Of a DNA stretch of 64,000 bases, positions 26,263 through 34,590 are shown piece after piece. Below the pieces are notes generated by a model that was given only the letters and a program-made list of their open reading frames with translations, was not told the origin of the DNA and ran no database searches. Every line of letters starts with the position of its first letter. Positions within the stretch are counted from its first letter, which is position 1. The translations under genes were made by a program, and so were the position numbers. The DNA comes from an uncultured Marvinbryantia sp. (GTDB lineage: Bacteria > Bacillota > Clostridia > Lachnospirales > Lachnospiraceae), in assembly GCA_934408725.1 (NCBI GenBank), contig CAKRVB010000001.1, forward strand, positions 62,001 through 126,000, read 5' to 3'.

Positions 26263-26853
26263 ATGGCAAACAGAATTATTACGATCAGTCGTCAGTTCGG
26301 AAGTGGCGGAAGAACCATCGGAAGAAATGTTGCAGAAAAGCTTGGCATTAAATGCTATGACCAGGAACTTATTATCAAGATGGCAGAACAGAGCGGATTT
26401 TGCCATGATTATATCAAAGAAGGCAGTGAATATGCTGTTCCTGGCGGCTGGCTGGCCAATGCATTTGTAGCCCGTTATGCCAATGGTATGAGCAATCAGG
26501 ATAAGCTGTGGATTATCCAGACCAATATTATCCGAGAGATTGCGCAAAAAGAAAGCTGTGTCATCGTAGGACGCTGTGCCGATGCCATTCTGGAAAAAGA
26601 AGAATATGCCGACAGTCTGAAGGTGTTCATTCATGCAGACTTTGAAAAACGTGCAGAGCGTATTGTAAAAGTATATGGTGAAACTGATGTACCATCTGAG
26701 AAACGTCTGAAAGACAAGGATAAACGAAGAGCTGCTTATTACCAGTTCTACACCGACCGTAAATGGGGCGACGCTGCACACTACGATGTGTGCCTGGACA
26801 GCGGAACACTGGGAATTGACAAATGTGTGGATATTATTACACAGTTATATTAA
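26263..26853 (+). CDS. Cytidylate kinase-like family protein
   Basis: 196 residues. The start ITISRQFGSGGRTIGRNVAEKLG is a P-loop variant characteristic of the AAA_26/cytidylate-kinase-like family that is common and often multi-copy in Lachnospiraceae. CVIVGRCADAIL and the lid-like RRAAYYQFYTDRKWG follow. Substrate is not known; NMP kinase activity is only suggested by the fold. RBS GGAGGG precedes ATG 26263. The reading frame continues upstream through the repeat element, but that extension is not needed. Confidence 0.88.
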   Translation: MANRIITISRQFGSGGRTIGRNVAEKLGIKCYDQELIIKMAEQSGFCHDYIKEGSEYAVPGGWLANAFVARYANGMSNQDKLWIIQTNIIREIAQKESCVIVGRCADAILEKEEYADSLKVFIHADFEKRAERIVKVYGETDVPSEKRLKDKDKRRAAYYQFYTDRKWGDAAHYDVCLDSGTLGIDKCVDIITQLY

Positions 26854-26866
26854 ATTTATAATATTC

Positions 26867-26897
26867 GAATGGGAGTTTACAGCTCCCATTCTTTTTT
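26867..26897 (+). terminator. Terminator after the kinase-like gene
   Basis: GAATGGGAG pairs with CTCCCATTC, followed by TTTTTT. Confidence 0.88.
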
Positions 26898-27025
26898 GTA
26901 GTTTTATCATGTTTTTGTTGTTTTTTATTTTTGTATGTGATATATTTCAATAAACATCTCATTATACGAAACATTCTGTTTCTAATTTCCCTTACTATTT
27001 TATGTAACCGAACTTACTGCCTTGA

Positions 27026-27086
27026 CTTATATCTACTTGATTTTTGATAGCTTTAATGCTATCATCAATTTAGAATATGATATAAG
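27026..27086 (+). promoter_or_regulatory. Nested palindromes and promoter of the toxin-antitoxin operon
   Basis: Three concentric inverted repeats: CTTATATC / GATATAAG (27026-27033, 27079-27086), TTGAT / ATCAA (27037-27041, 27064-27068) and GATAGC / GCTATC (27046-27051, 27058-27063). A promoter TTGATT (27037-27042), 17 bp, TATCAT (27060-27065) lies inside. The arrangement fits autorepression by the antitoxin or the complex. Confidence 0.65.
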
Positions 27087-27101
27087 CAGATTGGAGACTA
27101 T

Positions 27102-27476
27102 ATGACATACGATATCATATTCTATGAAAAAGAAAATGGAAAATCTGAAATATGGGATTTTCTTGAAAAACTGCGATTTAAATCCACCAATGATAAAGAT
27201 GCACGTATACAGTACAATCAAATACTTTTATACATGGAACTCTTAAAAAATAACGGAACACTTCTTCCACAAAACATTGCAAAACATATTGAAGAAAATA
27301 TCTGGGAACTGCGTCCCGGAAATAATCGTATTTTTTATTTCTTTTGTGATAACAATAGTTTTGTTTTACTTCACTGCTTTCGAAAAAAAAGTTTAAAAAC
27401 ACCGAAACGTGAAATACTCAAAGCCAAATCCGAACGAGATGATTTTCTATCCAGAAAGGAGCTGTCTATACTATGA
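27102..27476 (+). CDS. HigB/RelE-like toxin (phage Gp49-type)
   Basis: 124 residues. Starts TYDIIFYEKENGKSEIWDFLEKL and has HIEENIWELRPGNNRIFYFF followed by FVLLHCFRKKSLKTPKREILKAK, the conserved core of Gp49/HigB RelE-superfamily mRNA interferases, which cut mRNA at the ribosome. Toxin precedes antitoxin, the order of higBA systems. The stop overlaps the antitoxin ATG by 4 bp (ATGA). This A+T-rich pair lies between unrelated genes, suggesting horizontal gain. Confidence 0.88.
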   Translation: MTYDIIFYEKENGKSEIWDFLEKLRFKSTNDKDARIQYNQILLYMELLKNNGTLLPQNIAKHIEENIWELRPGNNRIFYFFCDNNSFVLLHCFRKKSLKTPKREILKAKSERDDFLSRKELSIL

Positions 27477-27745
27477 AAACTTTAGATATGTATAAACAAC
27501 ATATACAATCAAGTGATCCTTCATTAGCAACAGATCTGGCATATATAGAAGAACAAGCCGCAATCATTAGTGAAATTATTAAGCAACGTCACGATCTTGG
27601 TCTGAGCCAAAGAGATCTGGCATCGCTCTGTGGTCTTCCTCAGTCCTCTGTTGCCCGAATCGAAACTTTTCAAACCACTCCGAATCTTACTACACTATTA
27701 AAGCTTTTGCAGCCTCTTGGATTGAAACTTACTATATCTAAATGA
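27473..27745 (+). CDS. HigA-like antitoxin with XRE-type helix-turn-helix
   Basis: 90 residues. The C-terminal part is a Cro/C1-type HTH: ISEIIKQRHDLGLSQRDLASL, followed by LPQSSVARIETFQTTPNLTTLLKLLQPLGLKL. The N-terminal 30 residues (MYKQHIQSSDPSLATDLAYIEEQ) probably wrap the toxin. RBS AAAGGAG lies inside the toxin gene. Confidence 0.88.
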   Translation: MKTLDMYKQHIQSSDPSLATDLAYIEEQAAIISEIIKQRHDLGLSQRDLASLCGLPQSSVARIETFQTTPNLTTLLKLLQPLGLKLTISK

Positions 27746-27839
27746 CATGCGGCGTTATATCATTGCAGAACAGCGAATATATCTCGAAACATTCGCTCAG
27801 AGCGATTTCATTTCACAAAACACAATTTCTTATAAAAAA

Positions 27840-27878
27840 ATATTCGGATGCCTGTAAATGGCACCCGAATATTTTTTT
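27840..27878. terminator. Terminator between the antitoxin and oleate hydratase genes
   Basis: ATATTCGG..TGCC and GGCA..CCGAATAT form a hairpin followed by T7. Upstream A-rich sequence provides T residues on the other strand, so it can serve both convergent units. Confidence 0.8.
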
Positions 27879-27894
27879 ATTTCTATTTCGTATT

Positions 27895-29853
27895 TTATTT
27901 TATCATATAATCCTTGATCACATTGTGATCTCTCAGCACCTTTTCTACCACTGTTCCTTTTACCACTTTCAGTAATGGTTTCTTCACCAGATTCAGTGGT
28001 CCCGGAAGTGGAATCTCCAGCGGAGATACACCATCCATCAGCTTCACACTGGCATCCAGAAGTTCTCTCACATCATATACGCTGCCCCATACCTCCGGTA
28101 CGCCACGATCTACGCCCAGCAGTCCGTAAACGGCTTCCATTGCGGTACGTACAGAATATTCTGTGGTGAAGATAGTATCCCTCGGTGTCTCAGCGAACTG
28201 TCCAAGGAATGCGAAGTTCACGCAGCCATCCGGGATGACATCCGGTCTGTCTCCTTTTGCTCTTGGCATAAAGAATGCGGTGATGTATGGCATCATGGTT
28301 GGTACACAGACTGCACTGTGTTCTGCCAGTTCTTCGATCTGATCTGTCGGCACACCCAGATGATACAGCCATTCTTCTGTGATCTCTTTACCGGTACAGT
28401 CTTTCATCGGTTTCTTGATATAATCGCCTGGCACATCGGTAAACAGACTGTATACCCATACGCAGACTTTGTCTTTATCCTGATCCTTGAACTGTCCCTG
28501 ACGGTTGATGGTCCAGCTCAGCAGCCATCTGGAATCCTGACAGCTGACAATACCGCCGGTCACCACCTTGCCACTCTTTGGATCACGTTTGCAAATGTTG
28601 GTGATATATGGAATGATCTTATCATCCAGTGTGGTAATCGTTGCAGATTCCCAGTTGGTCTTCTGAATATCGGAGCAGAATTTCTCCGGATGTCCAAAAG
28701 ACGGATCCTGTTTTGCAATGTTCTTCCACAGACTCCAGCATCCGCTGGTACGCACTTCGGCATCCCCATTTGGTGCATGGTTCTGATCACCGTAAATGGT
28801 GCCTTCGGTGCAGCTTCCATTGGTGACAAATACCAGATCATCCTCTGTCAGCATGATTCTTTCTTCCTGACCTTTCACCTTGCACTCGATCTGGGTTGCC
28901 ACTTTTCTGCCACCCTTAATATCAAACAATACATTCGTTACTTCCGTATTGAAACGGAATTCCACACCAGCCTCTTCCAGATATTTTTTCATCGGAAGAA
29001 TCAGGGATTCATACTGGTTGTATTTTGTAAACTTCAGTGCACTGAAATCAGGCAGCCCACCAATATGGTGAATGAAACGCTGGATATACAGTTTCATCTC
29101 CAGGGCACTGTGCCAGTTTTCAAATGCAAACATAGTCCGCCAGTATAACCAGAATGTGGAGTTCAATACCTCTTCATCAAATACATCCTCGATCGTCTTG
29201 TCATACAGATCTTCATCTTTGGTGAAGAACAGCTTCATGATCTCCATGCAGCCCTTCTGGCTTAAATTAAACTTGCCGTCAGTATGTGCATCCTGTCCCT
29301 GTTTTACCGTGGCACGGCACAGAGAATAGTTCGGATCATGCTTATTCAGCCAGTAATATTCATCCAATACAGATGCACCCGGTTTTTCCAGAGACGGAAT
29401 ACTACGGAACAGATCCCACAGACATTCGAAATGATTCTCCATCTCACGGCCGCCTCTCATAATATATCCTCTGGTCGGATCAAAAATACCATCACAGGCA
29501 CCACCTGCGATATCCATTGCTTCCAGAATGTGAATATGATCTCCCGGCATCTGTGCATCCCTTACCAGGAAGCAGGCTGCTGCCAGAGAAGCCAGACCAC
29601 TTCCTACCAGATAAGCATGTTTATCATCTACGCCTTCTGGTTTTTCCGGACGGGCAAATGCTTCATAATTTCCATTTGTATAATAAATACCCTTGCTGTT
29701 CTTCTCCTGTTTGCCGCGCTCGGTATTGCGGTAATTCGGATCTACATGAGATTTTACGTTTTCTTTTTCCTTACGATTCTTCGATGCAAGAACGGCTGCA
29801 CCTGCTGCCGCTGCTACTGCTACGCCTAATGCAGAATGTTTTTTCTTTGCCAT
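27895..29853 (-). CDS. ohyA: Oleate hydratase (myosin-cross-reactive antigen family)
   Basis: About 652 residues. FAD enzyme that adds water to the cis-9 double bond of oleate and linoleate to give 10-hydroxy fatty acids; in gut bacteria it detoxifies unsaturated fatty acids. FAD-binding YLVGSGLASLAAACFLVRD near 85, then HILEAMDIAGGACDG and YIMRGGREMENHFECLWDL (family signature), later TNGSCTEGTIYGD and the C-terminal FLGQFAETPRDTIFTTEYSVRTAMEAVY. The N terminus AKKKHSALGVAVAAAAGAAVLASK is an unusual added hydrophobic segment that may bind the membrane. ATG 29853 is preferred to GTG 29865 by spacing to the RBS. Confidence 0.95.
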   Translation of the reverse strand: MAKKKHSALGVAVAAAAGAAVLASKNRKEKENVKSHVDPNYRNTERGKQEKNSKGIYYTNGNYEAFARPEKPEGVDDKHAYLVGSGLASLAAACFLVRDAQMPGDHIHILEAMDIAGGACDGIFDPTRGYIMRGGREMENHFECLWDLFRSIPSLEKPGASVLDEYYWLNKHDPNYSLCRATVKQGQDAHTDGKFNLSQKGCMEIMKLFFTKDEDLYDKTIEDVFDEEVLNSTFWLYWRTMFAFENWHSALEMKLYIQRFIHHIGGLPDFSALKFTKYNQYESLILPMKKYLEEAGVEFRFNTEVTNVLFDIKGGRKVATQIECKVKGQEERIMLTEDDLVFVTNGSCTEGTIYGDQNHAPNGDAEVRTSGCWSLWKNIAKQDPSFGHPEKFCSDIQKTNWESATITTLDDKIIPYITNICKRDPKSGKVVTGGIVSCQDSRWLLSWTINRQGQFKDQDKDKVCVWVYSLFTDVPGDYIKKPMKDCTGKEITEEWLYHLGVPTDQIEELAEHSAVCVPTMMPYITAFFMPRAKGDRPDVIPDGCVNFAFLGQFAETPRDTIFTTEYSVRTAMEAVYGLLGVDRGVPEVWGSVYDVRELLDASVKLMDGVSPLEIPLPGPLNLVKKPLLKVVKGTVVEKVLRDHNVIKDYMIK

Positions 29854-29879
29854 AATATTGTCCACCTTTCCTGTGAATC

Positions 29880-29926
29880 GTATCTGTTCAGTACCTTCAC
29901 TGATACGATGGGTTCTGAACAGTTAC
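29880..29926 (-). repeat. Palindromic repeat family, copy B
   Basis: 47 bp beginning GTATCTGTTCAGTACC and ending TTCTGAACAGTTAC on the plus strand. It is upstream of oleate hydratase, with the CTGAACAGATAC end (minus strand) 26 bp from the ATG. It equals copy C without the ~100-bp insert. Confidence 0.8.
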
Positions 29927-30098
29927 TTCATTTTTACTATTCCCGATTTATACACATATCTTACCTGCTATTTTCACTTTCCACAATGCACAAAAACGGA
30001 AGGATGTCCGATTTTCGAACACACTCCCGGTTTTGACTGACTTCTATACGACAGCGCAGTAAAGCTGACCGTAAAACCTCCTGCTTTTTTTACACATT

Positions 30099-30962
30099 TT
30101 ATTCTGTCAGGATCACGCACTGGCCGCCACGCTCCGCAAAGATCTTTTCAAACTGTACTCTGCTGACGGTAATACGGCTGTAGATCGGATCGGCTACCGT
30201 AACCGTATCTTCGTCATATCCGATCAACACAGCTCCATGATCGTTGGTGCTCCATTCCATGTAAGTGCCATCCTCACGGTACCAGCCGTCTGTCTCTGCA
30301 CGATCTTCCATATTGATCGTGCACCAGATCACCACCGGCGTTCCCTGATCAATCAAATCATAAAGTTCTTCCGGCTGTGCATTTTTCATAGCCACAGCAG
30401 TCATATCACTTCCCACGTCCGTCAGATAGGCGTTGGCCGCCGTGACGATTGCTCCGGTTCCACAGATATAGCCAGTCTCTTCCGTTGGATCTCCCACAAA
30501 ATAGTTTTCCAAATCCGGTCCTATCAGACGGCCATCTTCACTGCGGTAAAACTCTGCCTGTACCTTTGGCATATAATCCATCGCCATGGTCACCTTGTCC
30601 ACATTGTATCCATAATAATTCAGCACCATAGTCATAGCTGTGATCTCGCATCCGGTCGGCAGCTCCGGATACTGCTCGATAATATCAAAATCCGTCAATT
30701 GGGTTCCACTGTTGCTTTTCTTCACTTCTGCAGAAATCTGCGTGCTCTCCAGTCCCACAGCCACCGTTTCAGACTGGGTTTCAGACTGTGCTTCAGATTC
30801 TGTTTCTGCACCATCCTGTGCCGAAGCTTCTTCCGAATCCTCCGTTTCCGTTTCTTTCTGACTGATCGCTTCTGCCTTGCAAATTGAACGATATATATTT
30901 CCGGCACCAAATCCACCGATAAACACCACCACTGCTAAGATAATTGCTGTAATCTTCTTCAT
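30099..30962 (-). CDS. Secreted or membrane-anchored C39-like peptidase-fold protein
   Basis: About 287 residues. N-terminal membrane segment (KKITAIILAVVVFIGGFGAGNIY), then an acidic Glu/Ser/Thr-rich linker (about 33-68), then a Peptidase_C39_2 domain: PELPTGCEITAMTMVLNYYG with the catalytic Cys near residue 105, STNDHGAVLIGYDEDTV with the catalytic His near 250, and VADPIYSRI with the following Asp. All three active-site residues are present, so it is probably an extracellular cysteine protease or bacteriocin/peptidoglycan-peptide processing enzyme. ATG 30962 follows GAGGAG. Confidence 0.85.
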   Translation of the reverse strand: MKKITAIILAVVVFIGGFGAGNIYRSICKAEAISQKETETEDSEEASAQDGAETESEAQSETQSETVAVGLESTQISAEVKKSNSGTQLTDFDIIEQYPELPTGCEITAMTMVLNYYGYNVDKVTMAMDYMPKVQAEFYRSEDGRLIGPDLENYFVGDPTEETGYICGTGAIVTAANAYLTDVGSDMTAVAMKNAQPEELYDLIDQGTPVVIWCTINMEDRAETDGWYREDGTYMEWSTNDHGAVLIGYDEDTVTVADPIYSRITVSRVQFEKIFAERGGQCVILTE

Positions 30963-31170
30963 TCCCACTCCTCATATTGTTTCCATTCAAACTGATACCC
31001 TGTTATGCTACCATGCCACCCTAAAAACAGCCTAAATCAAATCTGAAGATTTTGTGAAAGTTCCCTTTTTGCTTTATTCCCACTTTTATTCCATGTTATA
31101 CTGTAGCCGATAAATTTTATTTGGTGGATATGCCACACCGACGAAATGCGCAGCATTTTGGAGGTTGGCT

Positions 31171-31182
31171 CTGAACAGATAC
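31171..31182 (+). repeat. Palindromic repeat family, end fragment E
   Basis: CTGAACAGATAC followed by GAAAAGGAG, 15 bp before the response-regulator ATG. Only this end is present; upstream sequence shows no matching partner end. Confidence 0.55.
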
Positions 31183-31197
31183 GAAAAGGAGATTTTT

Positions 31198-31872
31198 ATG
31201 CGACTGTTAATTGCAGAAGATGATAATGATATTCGCAGAGCTCTGGTGGCTTTGCTTCAGAAGAATAATTATACCGTAGATGAGACGGATAATGGCACGG
31301 ATGCTTATGCCTTTGCGTCCAGAGGTCAGTACGATGGCATCATTCTGGATATTATGATGCCGGGAATGGACGGACTGGAAGTCCTTGGCAAACTGCGTTC
31401 AGAAAAAAACAATGTTCCGATCCTGCTTCTGACCGCCAAGTCTGAAGTGGAAGACCGTGTAAAAGGGCTGGATGCCGGAGCTGATGACTACCTGCCAAAG
31501 CCATTTTCTGTCAGCGAGCTGCTGGCCCGTGTCCGCGCCATGCTGCGAAGACGGGAACCATATCAGGCAGAGATGCTTTCTTATGGGGATCTTTCCCTGA
31601 ACAGTGCTTCTTTTGAACTGATGTGCCGTGATCAGAAGCTGCCTCTTTCCAGCCGAGAATACCAGATCATGGAGATGCTCATGCGTACACCAACAGCCAT
31701 TGTTACTTCTGATAATTTGATGGAACAGGTATGGGGCTGGAACAGTGAAGTATCTGTCAATAATATCTGGGTCTACATCTCCAATCTGCGCAAAAAATTG
31801 CAGCAGCTGAATACTTCTGTCTCGATCCGTGCTGTCCGGGGTGTGGGATACTGTATGGAAGAAACTAAATAG
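31198..31872 (+). CDS. OmpR-family response regulator
   Basis: 224 residues. Receiver domain with acidic pocket LIAEDDND, phosphoacceptor Asp in GIILDIMMPGMDG near 50, Thr in LLLTAKSE and Lys in YLPKPF. C-terminal winged helix with LSSREYQIMEMLM and VRGVGYCME. It is followed after 19 bp by its kinase. ATG 31198 has RBS AAGGAG. Confidence 0.95.
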   Translation: MRLLIAEDDNDIRRALVALLQKNNYTVDETDNGTDAYAFASRGQYDGIILDIMMPGMDGLEVLGKLRSEKNNVPILLLTAKSEVEDRVKGLDAGADDYLPKPFSVSELLARVRAMLRRREPYQAEMLSYGDLSLNSASFELMCRDQKLPLSSREYQIMEMLMRTPTAIVTSDNLMEQVWGWNSEVSVNNIWVYISNLRKKLQQLNTSVSIRAVRGVGYCMEETK

Positions 31873-31891
31873 AACGAAAGCAGGAATTTTT

Positions 31892-33181
31892 ATGATCAAA
31901 AAGCTTCAGAAAAATTTTATTCGTATTGCAGCGCTGGCACTGCTGTCGGTTATCCTGATTGTCGTTGCTTCGATTAATGGAGTCTTTCTTTATCAATGCA
32001 ATCAGTTGCTGGATAACAAACTGGAAGATATGCTGATTCGTCATACCGGCAAACAGGATGATGCCAGGGACAAACCCCAAAAGGAACAAGCTCCTGGCGC
32101 AGAGGCGCCGGGGAAAAAACGTACCACTTCACCCTTTGATATTTTCCCACTGCTGCATCAGAATATGCAGAGTTCCTCTGCCTGCTGCGTTGTGATCCTG
32201 GACAGTGATTATACCATTCAGACGGTGCGTCAAAATATCGAGGATTACTTTTCCGATGATGAACTGGGAAGCTATATTGCTGTCATCCGGCAAAGGGAAA
32301 AAGATCATGGCTGGTATCAGTTTATAAAGTATCGCGTCATCGTCAATAAAGACACCGATGGAAATGAGCAGATCTGTATTGCATTCATTAATGCATCTCC
32401 GACTCTTTATTCCATCTTATCCCTTTTGGTGATTTCTCTGATCATCGGACTGGCTACTTTCCTGATTATTTTACTGCTCATCATCATAGCTTCCCGGCGG
32501 GCTATTCATCCCCTGATCGAAAGCTATCAGAAACAGCATCAGTTTATCACCGATGCGGGGCATGAACTGAAGACTCCGCTGACTGTCATCTCTGCCAACA
32601 GTGAACTTGCCCGGATGACCTATGGAGACAGTGAATGGTTTGACGGCATCGACCGACAGGTACAGCGTATGAACAAGCTGGTACGGGAACTGATTACACT
32701 GGCAAAAATGGATGAACAGCAGAAACTGGATTTTGAGCCTTTCAATCTCAGTGATGCCCTTTATGATGTGATGCTTCCATTTGGACAGGTATTAACCAGA
32801 CAGGAGAAAAACCTTACTTACGACATCACCGATCATATCACTTTAAAAGGAAACGAATCCTCCATCCGGGAGCTGATCTCGATTCTGATCGACAATGCTG
32901 CCAAGTATTGTGAAGAATCGGGTACAGTCCATGTGGAATTGCATACTGTAAACAGCAAGATTCGTCTGGCCATCATGAACGATTTCCCGGATGCGGAGAA
33001 CTGCGATTTCTCTGCTATCTTCGACCGATTCTACCGGGCTGACAAGTCCCGGAAGTCTGACGGCAGCTATGGACTGGGACTGTCCATTGCCAAAAATATC
33101 GCAGAAATACATCATGGCACCATCACAGCCAGAGCTGTAGGTGCCATGAAGGTGATATTTGAAGTGGTTTTTAAAAATTAA
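31892..33181 (+). CDS. Membrane sensor histidine kinase, partner of the regulator at 31198
   Basis: 429 residues. Two membrane segments (about 9-32 and 172-200) flank an extracellular domain of about 140 residues containing a Lys/Pro/Glu-rich stretch (KPQKEQAPGAEAPGKK). There is no obvious HAMP. H-box GHELKTPLTVI near 230, N-box ELISILIDNAAKYCE, G-box GSYGLGLSIAKNIAE. Similar in plan to VanS/CssS-type envelope sensors. ATG 31892 has the RBS CAGGA. The signal is unknown. Confidence 0.93.
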   Translation: MIKKLQKNFIRIAALALLSVILIVVASINGVFLYQCNQLLDNKLEDMLIRHTGKQDDARDKPQKEQAPGAEAPGKKRTTSPFDIFPLLHQNMQSSSACCVVILDSDYTIQTVRQNIEDYFSDDELGSYIAVIRQREKDHGWYQFIKYRVIVNKDTDGNEQICIAFINASPTLYSILSLLVISLIIGLATFLIILLLIIIASRRAIHPLIESYQKQHQFITDAGHELKTPLTVISANSELARMTYGDSEWFDGIDRQVQRMNKLVRELITLAKMDEQQKLDFEPFNLSDALYDVMLPFGQVLTRQEKNLTYDITDHITLKGNESSIRELISILIDNAAKYCEESGTVHVELHTVNSKIRLAIMNDFPDAENCDFSAIFDRFYRADKSRKSDGSYGLGLSIAKNIAEIHHGTITARAVGAMKVIFEVVFKN

Positions 33182-33325
33182 TATTCCTTACCCAGTAGAA
33201 AGTCTGCCACGAATCCAGATGGACGTCCTAATGCCAGTCCGTCTGCATGAGTCATTCCTGTCAGACCTATTGTGTACGGTATATAAGATATGCCGAAGTG
33301 ATGAATTGCGTTCGCAATATAATCT
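33178..33325 (-). pseudogene. Possible C-terminal gene remnant downstream of the AraC gene
   Basis: Between the AraC stop and the histidine kinase stop, one frame reads DYIANAIHHFGISYIPY then MTHADGLALGRPSGF then VADFLLGKEY and a stop. The composition looks protein-like and unlike random sequence, but I do not recognise the family and there is no start codon with RBS. It may be the tail of a lost gene. Confidence 0.3.
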
Positions 33326-34219
33326 TTATTTTTTTCGATATTCAGTCGGTGTAAGATGATAGTGCTTTTTGAATAATTTGCAAAAATAATCAACATTATT
33401 AAATCCGGTTTCATTTGAAACTGTAATAATTTTCTTTTCTGTTTTCCTGAGCAGTACTGCTGCCTCATTTAGTCGATAGTTTATCAAATAATTTATCGGA
33501 GTCGTATGTAAATATTTTCGAAAATAATTCAGAACTGTACTTTTGCTCAACATTGCATAATCTGCAATATTATCTAATGAAATATTACTACGATAATTTT
33601 GTTGAATATACTGCATTATCAATTGTAATCTTGCCTGCGAAGAAGCAGACGCGTATGAATAATTATCCTCATTTTTGATATTTACATGTTTACATAAATT
33701 CAGCCATATTTCTTGCATTAGAGCCGATGTTGCCAGTTCACGAACCTTCTTCTGATCTTGAACAGAAATAATTTTTTTTATAATTTCCAATATCTCTGCC
33801 TGCCAGACAATTTCTTTATAAAAAACTTGAAAAGTGAGTGAAGACGAAATGACTGGTTGGATATATTTTGAATAAATCAAACTGTCTTCAGGAGAAATGA
33901 AACAAGGCATGCATAAAAAATTGGGAATAATTGCCCCATCAGGAGAATGAAATCGATGCAAAATTTTCGAGTTAATGAACACTCCATTTCCTTCTGAAAG
34001 GACAACATGTTTCTCTCCACTCCAAAAAGTTACAGTTCCAGATTCAACATATACAAACTCCAATTCTGTGTGCCAGTGCCATTCAATACAATTAAAATCA
34101 AATAATGCCAGATCATCATAGAAAAAATCAAATGGATATCTGTTTGTGCCGTGAGTAATCGATTCCATCAGATTTTCATCTGTCAGGATCTTGTTATAGG
34201 CTAGCTCTATTGTTTCCAT
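33326..34219 (-). CDS. AraC-family regulator with N-terminal cupin
   Basis: About 297 residues. The N-terminal sugar-sensing cupin (NCIEWHWHTELEFVYVESG, residues about 45-65, with several His) is followed by a C-terminal double HTH: ISLDNIADYAMLSKSTVLNYFRKYL and VSNETGFNNVDYFCKLFKKHYHLTPTEYR. Divergent from the small-protein/MFS pair, which it probably controls. ATG 34219 has RBS AAAGGAG. Confidence 0.93.
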   Translation of the reverse strand: METIELAYNKILTDENLMESITHGTNRYPFDFFYDDLALFDFNCIEWHWHTELEFVYVESGTVTFWSGEKHVVLSEGNGVFINSKILHRFHSPDGAIIPNFLCMPCFISPEDSLIYSKYIQPVISSSLTFQVFYKEIVWQAEILEIIKKIISVQDQKKVRELATSALMQEIWLNLCKHVNIKNEDNYSYASASSQARLQLIMQYIQQNYRSNISLDNIADYAMLSKSTVLNYFRKYLHTTPINYLINYRLNEAAVLLRKTEKKIITVSNETGFNNVDYFCKLFKKHYHLTPTEYRKK

Positions 34220-34353
34220 TCTTGACTCCTTTGTATGCAATTTACGATATTATACAATAAAAATCAGATATAAAGCAATGAAAATACATTGTTTATACTT
34301 TATAATTCAATAGAAGTTACAGATCACCATATATTACAGAAAGATTTTAGCTT

Positions 34354-34590
34354 ATGTATAATGCAACAATAACAACTCAACCATATAAATCAGGAAAAAG
34401 CCTGACTATATATGTAGACAATAAAAACATGGTTAATGAATTGATGATAGCCTTGATGGATGCTGGATTTATTGTTAATTATGAACCATGTTATATATCT
34501 GAAAACTATGAAGGCTGCTTTTTGTATGATGACAAAAATGTAATAACGATCTGTTACAAATCCCAGGAAAGGACTTTTGAATCATCATGA
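34354..34590 (+). CDS. Small uncharacterised protein coupled to an MFS transporter
   Basis: 78 residues, MYNATITTQPYKSGKSLTIYVDNKNMV..., mixed alpha/beta composition with no signal or membrane segment. Its stop overlaps the MFS ATG by 4 bp (ATGA), and codon use matches the neighbour, which argues that it is real. I do not recognise the family; a ferredoxin-like (beta-alpha-beta) small regulator or subunit is only a guess. Confidence 0.6.
   Translation: MYNATITTQPYKSGKSLTIYVDNKNMVNELMIALMDAGFIVNYEPCYISENYEGCFLYDDKNVITICYKSQERTFESS

Noticed and set aside
28318..29148. Long open frame (276 codons) on the plus strand opposite oleate hydratase
   Set aside because: It is the antisense shadow of a well-conserved FAD enzyme; no RBS, Cys/His/Phe-rich composition and no family resemblance.
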